In this document: positions 23,884-27,459 of the stretch, one piece after another | How positions within the stretch are numbered: position 1 is the first letter of the stretch | Layout: each line of letters opens with the position of its first letter | DNA from: an uncultured Bacteroidales bacterium | GTDB lineage: Bacteria; Bacteroidota; Bacteroidia; Bacteroidales; Paludibacteraceae | Direction of reading: 5' to 3' | Length of the DNA: 27,459 nucleotides | NCBI GenBank assembly: GCA_937907165.1 | Contig: CALCUH010000162.1 | Coordinates: forward strand, 1 to 27,459 | Made by a program: the position numbers and the translations under genes | Notes under the pieces: generated by a model | The model's input: only the letters and a program-made list of their open reading frames with translations | What the model was told of the DNA's origin: nothing | Databases searched by the model: none

Positions 23884-25479
23884 ATGAGAAGAATTTATTT
23901 AACGATGCTGACGATGCTTATGTCGGCAGCTGCACTTTGGGGAGAGGCGCAGGACGGTGTCCTGACTGGGTCGATTTCCGGAAAAGAAAAGTATGCGGCG
24001 GGTAAAAACAGCTATTTGCTCGACGAATACAAGGTGGATGTGGCATATAAAGAGGTTATGGGTGATCCTGTTTGTACGGCTAGTATGACATGGACCCGCA
24101 ATAATAGTTTTACGGTAAAGACGAAGAAAGTTGCCTATGCGCAATTGGAGTCTTACCCTGATTTGAAAGCACGTTATGATTTGATTACTCCGAAGTCTGT
24201 GGAGTGCGTTTATACTATCATGTTCTATTCTGAGAGTTCGAAGGCGTATATCGCTTCCGCAAAGACTAAGTTGAAACTTGATTTGTTGGAGAAGGCTGGC
24301 TCTACGGTCGCTCCTCTAATTCCTGAACAACTGTCATGGAAAGAGTCTTTCTATGATGTCGTGGTCGGTCAACAGGACGTTAAGAAACCGGGTGTGATTA
24401 TCCCTAATACGGTGCTTGACGAGTTTTTCAAGAGTTCCAGAATCACTTCCGGCAAGTTGGATCCTAAGGCTTCTGGTTTCGCTTATGTGGGCAGCATGCG
24501 TAAACTTTTCAGAACCGCTTCCAGAATCGATTTGGTGAATACTTCCGTTACTGTCAAGTGGAATGACGAGGATTATACTTATGTCGCTGACGAATTCAAC
24601 AAGAGAAAGACCGCTGAGGCTTTCTTGGCTAAGAAAGATACGGCTAATGCGGTTAAGACTTATACGAACAACAAGAAACGCGAAATCGCTGTCAGTGAGA
24701 ATGCTCCTTATTTCTGGAGAACTACTTCTATGCCTTACGAGATTTATCTCGACGCGATTGAAACGGGTGACGAGTTGTATGCTCAACAGAAGTGGGATGA
24801 GGCTCTTCCTTTCTATCAGAAGGCTGCTAAGTCTGACGAGAAATTCGCATATCCTGCAGACCGTGTGGCTAAGATTCAAAAATATTTGGCTGTTAAGTCT
24901 AACAGAAATGTGGGCGATTTGGAGTTGATCTTCGTTGAAGGTTCCGGAAGCATGAAGTCTTTCTATATCGGTAAGACTGAGGTTACTCAAAGACAATGGA
25001 TGCGTGTCATGCACTCCAATCCATCCACTTTCAAGGGAATGGGTAACGCTGACGCTCCTGTGGAGAACGTGACTTGGGAAGAGGCTATGGCCTTCGTTAA
25101 GAAACTGAATGAGCAAACGGGTATGAAATTCCGTCTGCCTCGCGGCGACGAATGGGTTTATGCCGCTAAGGGCGGTAAGGTGACTGTCAATACCCAATTC
25201 AGTGGCGGTGATAATTTAAGCGATGTGGCTTGGTGTACATACAACTCGGAGGAGAAAACTCATAAGGTGGCAGGAAAGACACCTAACGAGTTGGGTATTT
25301 ATGATATGACGGGTAACGTAGGCGAGTGGGTCGTAGATCAATTCAACAAAGATACTCGTTATGTAAGGGGTGGTTCTTGGTCTGACGACGCTTCCGACTG
25401 CGTGGTAACTTCTTCCAAGAATTTCTCCGCTAAATATAAGAGCGGAAATGTTGGTTTCCGTGTTTGCCAAGACGAATAA
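23884..25479 (+). CDS. Exported FGE/SUMF1-domain protein
   Basis: A 531-residue protein with signal peptide (1-22). Residues 24-340 are a region I do not recognise, including a TPR-like helix pair near 292-318 (ETGDELYAQQKWDEALPFYQKAA). Residues 344-531 are a formylglycine-generating-enzyme-type fold: TEVTQRQWMRVM, PVENVTWEEAM, FRLPRGDEWVYAAKGG, GIYDMTGNVGEWV, YVRGGSW, GFRVC. In true FGE two cysteines lie after RGGS; here the first is replaced by Asp and only Cys506 remains, so it is probably not a sulfatase activator but a structural or binding relative. Codons are of the highly expressed type. Confidence 0.88.
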   Translation: MRRIYLTMLTMLMSAAALWGEAQDGVLTGSISGKEKYAAGKNSYLLDEYKVDVAYKEVMGDPVCTASMTWTRNNSFTVKTKKVAYAQLESYPDLKARYDLITPKSVECVYTIMFYSESSKAYIASAKTKLKLDLLEKAGSTVAPLIPEQLSWKESFYDVVVGQQDVKKPGVIIPNTVLDEFFKSSRITSGKLDPKASGFAYVGSMRKLFRTASRIDLVNTSVTVKWNDEDYTYVADEFNKRKTAEAFLAKKDTANAVKTYTNNKKREIAVSENAPYFWRTTSMPYEIYLDAIETGDELYAQQKWDEALPFYQKAAKSDEKFAYPADRVAKIQKYLAVKSNRNVGDLELIFVEGSGSMKSFYIGKTEVTQRQWMRVMHSNPSTFKGMGNADAPVENVTWEEAMAFVKKLNEQTGMKFRLPRGDEWVYAAKGGKVTVNTQFSGGDNLSDVAWCTYNSEEKTHKVAGKTPNELGIYDMTGNVGEWVVDQFNKDTRYVRGGSWSDDASDCVVTSSKNFSAKYKSGNVGFRVCQDE

Positions 25480-25508
25480 TCCATTTGTAAAAAAAAGTTT
25501 ACAGTATA

Positions 25509-26888
25509 ATGAAAAAGATTGTATTATTTTTCCTAATGGCAAGTAGCACCTTGACGGTGTTTGCCCAAAATAAGAATATAAGCTCTGAGGAAAAGCTCGC
25601 ACGCAAGAATTATTATAAGGCTGTCGAATATTTCGATGCTGGTGATACTAAGTCCGCTGTGAAGTACATCGATTTGGCTGAGAAGGCGCTGAATAAAACT
25701 AATCCTCGTTTGAGTTACGTGAAGGCTAAGGCTTTGTATAAGGAGGGTGATTTGTCTGGTACCCAGGCTGCTTGCACGAAGTATTTCGCTTCAAACCCTA
25801 TGCAGGATAACGGTTATTTCGAAATGACCCAAATCTTGGATGATGTGACTTCTCAGTTGGCTGCCGCCGCCGCTCAACGTAGAGAAGAGGCTGCCGCTCA
25901 GAGAGAGGCTAACATCGAGGCTGCCGCTCGTGCTGAGGCTGAGGCGAAAGAAAAGGCTGAGGCTAAGGCTTCCGCTGCGGAGAGACGCGCAAAGGATGCT
26001 CAGGATCAAATCGCTATCGACGCTAAGATCGCTGAGGAATACAAAGCTGTTCAGGCTTCGAACTCCAAGGATCAATACCAAGAGTTCATCTATAAGTATC
26101 CGTCATCTAAGTTCGCCGCTACTGCGAAGTCTGAGATGCAGAAGAAGTGGCCTGCTCCTGTTCGTGTGATGAGCAAGAACAAATATGGCTATCAGTTGGG
26201 TAAGAATATGGTTGTCAAGGCTAAGTATGATAACGCTTCTGAATTCAATGAGGGTCTCGCTCGTGTGGGCAAGTCGAACAGGTATGGTTTTGTTTCTGAG
26301 AACGGAAAGGAGATTATTCCTGTCCAATTCCCTGCCGCTAGCAATTTCAGTTACGGATTCGCAGCTGTGAAGAGCGCTGAGGGTGAATGTTATTTCATCG
26401 ACAAACAAGGCAAGAAGATGAATGACCAAGTGTATGCCGACGCAAAGGCTTTCAACGAGGGTTTGGCTCCTGTTCAAACCAACGATAAGTTCCTTTATGG
26501 CTTCATCGACACGAAGGGTAACATGGTTATCGACCCTGCTTATAACACATCTTCTTGGTTCTTCGAGGGATTGGCTGCCGTTTCTAAGAATATCGGTGGC
26601 TCTAAACTCTTCGGTTATATCAACAAAGAGGGGAAAGCCGTTACTGATTTCATCTATGATGAGGCGAAGGATTTCAGTTGTGGTGTGGCTCGCGTGAAAC
26701 GTAACGGAAAGTTCGGACTGATCGACAAGTTTGGCGCTCCTATCACGGATTGTGTTTATGATTATATTTCCGATTTCGCTAACGACGGTTATGCTTTGGC
26801 GAAGAAAAACAATACTAAGATTTACTTGGACCGTGAGGGTAACACATGGGCTAAGGCAAATGGTAAGTATGTGGAGGTTAAATTCTAA
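25509..26888 (+). CDS. Exported TPR / coiled-coil / WG-repeat protein
   Basis: A 459-residue protein with signal peptide (1-19, cleavage at VFAQ). Residues 28-112 are TPR-like helices; 113-185 an Ala/Glu/Arg coiled coil; about 222-445 holds five WG-type repeats (RYGFVSENGKEIIPVQF, LYGFIDTKGNMVIDP, LFGYINKEGKAVTDF, KFGLIDKFGAPITDC, preceded by a weak one). WG repeats form beta-propeller-like or solenoid folds of unknown binding role. Twenty-nine bases after the FGE-like gene with the same codon style; a TGTAAA/TTTACA hairpin lies in that gap. A strong terminator follows, closing the two-gene unit. Confidence 0.9.
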   Translation: MKKIVLFFLMASSTLTVFAQNKNISSEEKLARKNYYKAVEYFDAGDTKSAVKYIDLAEKALNKTNPRLSYVKAKALYKEGDLSGTQAACTKYFASNPMQDNGYFEMTQILDDVTSQLAAAAAQRREEAAAQREANIEAAARAEAEAKEKAEAKASAAERRAKDAQDQIAIDAKIAEEYKAVQASNSKDQYQEFIYKYPSSKFAATAKSEMQKKWPAPVRVMSKNKYGYQLGKNMVVKAKYDNASEFNEGLARVGKSNRYGFVSENGKEIIPVQFPAASNFSYGFAAVKSAEGECYFIDKQGKKMNDQVYADAKAFNEGLAPVQTNDKFLYGFIDTKGNMVIDPAYNTSSWFFEGLAAVSKNIGGSKLFGYINKEGKAVTDFIYDEAKDFSCGVARVKRNGKFGLIDKFGAPITDCVYDYISDFANDGYALAKKNNTKIYLDREGNTWAKANGKYVEVKF

Positions 26889-26909
26889 TCTGAATTATTT
26901 CTGATTCTT

Positions 26910-26947
26910 GCAAGGCGGCTTTTTAGGGTCGCCTTGCTTTCTTTTTT
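26910..26947 (+). terminator. Terminator after the WG-repeat gene
   Basis: GCAAGGCG (26910-26917) pairs with CGCCTTGC (26930-26937), 12-base loop, then TTTCTTTTTT. Confidence 0.93.
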
Positions 26948-26961
26948 CTGAGGTGTCGAGT

Positions 26962-27077
26962 ATGGACGAATTGCAAATTCAAAAGGAAAATGAACTTATT
27001 GAGGCTGAATACCAGGCTTTGCTCGGTGATTATTTGGCTTCGAACCATCGTCAGAAGGTGGAGATTATAGAGACATG
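26962..27077 (+). pseudogene. 5' fragment of a RelA/SpoT-family gene
   Basis: About 38 codons from ATG 26962 read MDELQIQKENELIEAEYQALLG followed by a DYLASNHRQKVEII block, very like the first residues of Bacteroidota Rel (RSH) enzymes, which make and break (p)ppGpp. In those proteins the next residues begin the HD hydrolase domain (FAxxAHxGxxRRSGEPY); here the frame instead leaves for AT-rich unrelated sequence after the codons for IIET. The frame stays open to 27258 and thus fuses with the first small peptide. Base composition drops from about 50% to about 25-30% GC at this point. Rel identity is from memory; disruption or a false join are both possible. Confidence 0.55.
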
Positions 27078-27097
27078 TTTCATGATTGTCCTAATTT
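27078..27097 (+). repeat. Relic of a peptide-gene 3' end at the junction
   Basis: Positions 27078-27097 match 27358-27377, in the second peptide gene, at 18 of 20 bases, offset exactly 280. In the frame of the peptides it reads FHDCP where the intact copy has FHDGP. It appears to be the remaining end of an earlier peptide copy cut off by the rel-like segment. Confidence 0.7.
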
Positions 27098-27126
27098 ATC
27101 AAAGGAATTTAAAAAAGCATCAAAGT

Positions 27127-27258
27127 ATGAAAAAGAAAAAAGAATACAAGATTCCACATGTTGAATTTGTAGAAATCATTACAAATACAATTTATACATC
27201 TTTTCATCCATCTGTTGATACTTTCGAAAATGGTCCTGAAATTATTCATAGAGATTAA
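27127..27258 (+). CDS. Small peptide 1 of a tandem family
   Basis: A 43-residue peptide with a Lys-rich start (MKKKKEYKIPHVEF), a hydrophobic/acidic middle and a PSVDTFENGPEII end. It has no cysteine, signal peptide or membrane helix. It is in frame with the upstream rel-like fragment, but the start here is preferred because it aligns with the starts of the next two peptides. Composition is very AT-rich. Small proteins starting M-K-K-x-Y-x-x-P are frequent in Bacteroidales, without function known to me. A peptide precursor is one possibility; no maturation enzyme is visible. Confidence 0.65.
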   Translation: MKKKKEYKIPHVEFVEIITNTIYTSFHPSVDTFENGPEIIHRD

Positions 27259-27267
27259 TTATTAATT

Positions 27268-27411
27268 ATGAAAAATAAGAAAGTTTTTAAAGAACCAAAA
27301 TTGTATATTATTGAATTACTTAAGGAAGATATCTCATTAGCTCCATCTCCTGGAACATTTCATGATGGTCCTCATTTTGTTGACTTCGACAATGACGAAT
27401 TTATATATTAG
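27268..27411 (+). CDS. Small peptide 2 of a tandem family
   Basis: A 47-residue peptide (MKNKKVFKEPKLYIIELL start; SPGTFHDGPHFVDF then an acidic FDNDEFIY tail). It aligns with peptide 1 over K-K-x-[YF]-K-x-P-x-[VL], a following E-[IL]-[IL], P-S, and T-F-x-[ND]-G-P, and differs mainly between these blocks and at the end. It starts nine bases after peptide 1 stops, preceded by the same TTAATTATGAAAAA start context as peptide 3, so the three are probably one transcript. Function unknown. Confidence 0.75.
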   Translation: MKNKKVFKEPKLYIIELLKEDISLAPSPGTFHDGPHFVDFDNDEFIY

Positions 27412-27429
27412 TAATATTAAATTTTAATT

Positions 27430-27459
27430 ATGAAAAAAGAATATAAAGAACCAAAAGTA
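27430..27459 (+). CDS. Small peptide 3, cut by the window end
   Basis: Ten codons, MKKEYKEPKV, repeating the start of peptides 1 and 2, 18 bases after peptide 2 stops. The rest lies beyond the window. Its presence shows that the array goes on. Confidence 0.7.
   Translation, partial: MKKEYKEPKV

Overview
This is a gene-dense chromosomal segment from a member of the Bacteroidales (Bacteroidota). I cannot fix the genus. The evidence is lineage-type promoters (TAnnTTTG -7 boxes, several with TTG about 20 bp upstream), few Shine-Dalgarno sites, a stack of Bacteroidota-type proteins (DUF4419, DUF4294, HU-CCDC81/SPOR, DMP19/DUF4375, FGE-like, WG-repeat), and short lipoprotein signals. Most of the window is ordinary core chromosome. 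I see no insertion sequence, CRISPR array, tRNA or rRNA gene.

Layout. 1-1083 (-): secreted SASA-type carbohydrate esterase with a doubtful C-terminus, followed on its upstream side by about 620 bp without a clear gene that holds a palindromic operator-like cluster and an orphan plus-strand terminator. 1705-2222 (+): small acidic protein and rubredoxin. 2316-5118 (+): DUF4419 protein and a MenE-type ligase. 5278-6396 (+): SPOR protein and folE. 9731-6385 (-): tightly overlapping operon of AI-2E-family permease, prmC, recX and a CPBP membrane protease. 9868-11378 (+): unknown protein and rsmI. 11412-12257 (+): abundant-looking coiled-coil lipoprotein with its own terminator. 12578-13974 (+): membrane-anchored HU/SPOR-type protein overlapping a DNA-mimic-family protein. 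16820-14028 (-): an outer-membrane protein and a helix-hairpin-helix/beta-barrel protein. 16893-17874 (+): DUF4294 protein and a small HExxH membrane protein. 20273-17938 (-): NADPH glutamate dehydrogenase and diaminopimelate dehydrogenase, separated by a terminator. 23578-20653 (-): TPR protein, lipoprotein, aroE. 23884-26888 (+): FGE-like protein and WG-repeat protein, ending in a strong terminator.

The right edge is the unusual part. After the terminator, about 38 codons of what looks like the start of a RelA/SpoT-family gene run straight into AT-rich DNA (about 25-30% GC in sampled lines, against about 50% in the rel-like part). That DNA encodes a tandem series of short related peptides, each beginning M-K-K/N-K and most carrying a T-F-x-x-G-P block. 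Two are complete, one is cut by the window end, and a relic of an earlier copy sits exactly at the junction. This is the best candidate for something undescribed: a small-peptide family, possibly precursors of modified peptides, that has either broken the rel-like gene or been joined to it by assembly error.

Functional themes: ammonia assimilation (GdhA, Ddh), cofactor and aromatic biosynthesis (FolE, AroE, MenE), translation maintenance (PrmC, RsmI), and several secreted or envelope proteins of unknown role. Codon choice in gdhA, the 11412 lipoprotein and the FGE/WG pair (rich in GCT, TCT, AAG) suggests high expression.
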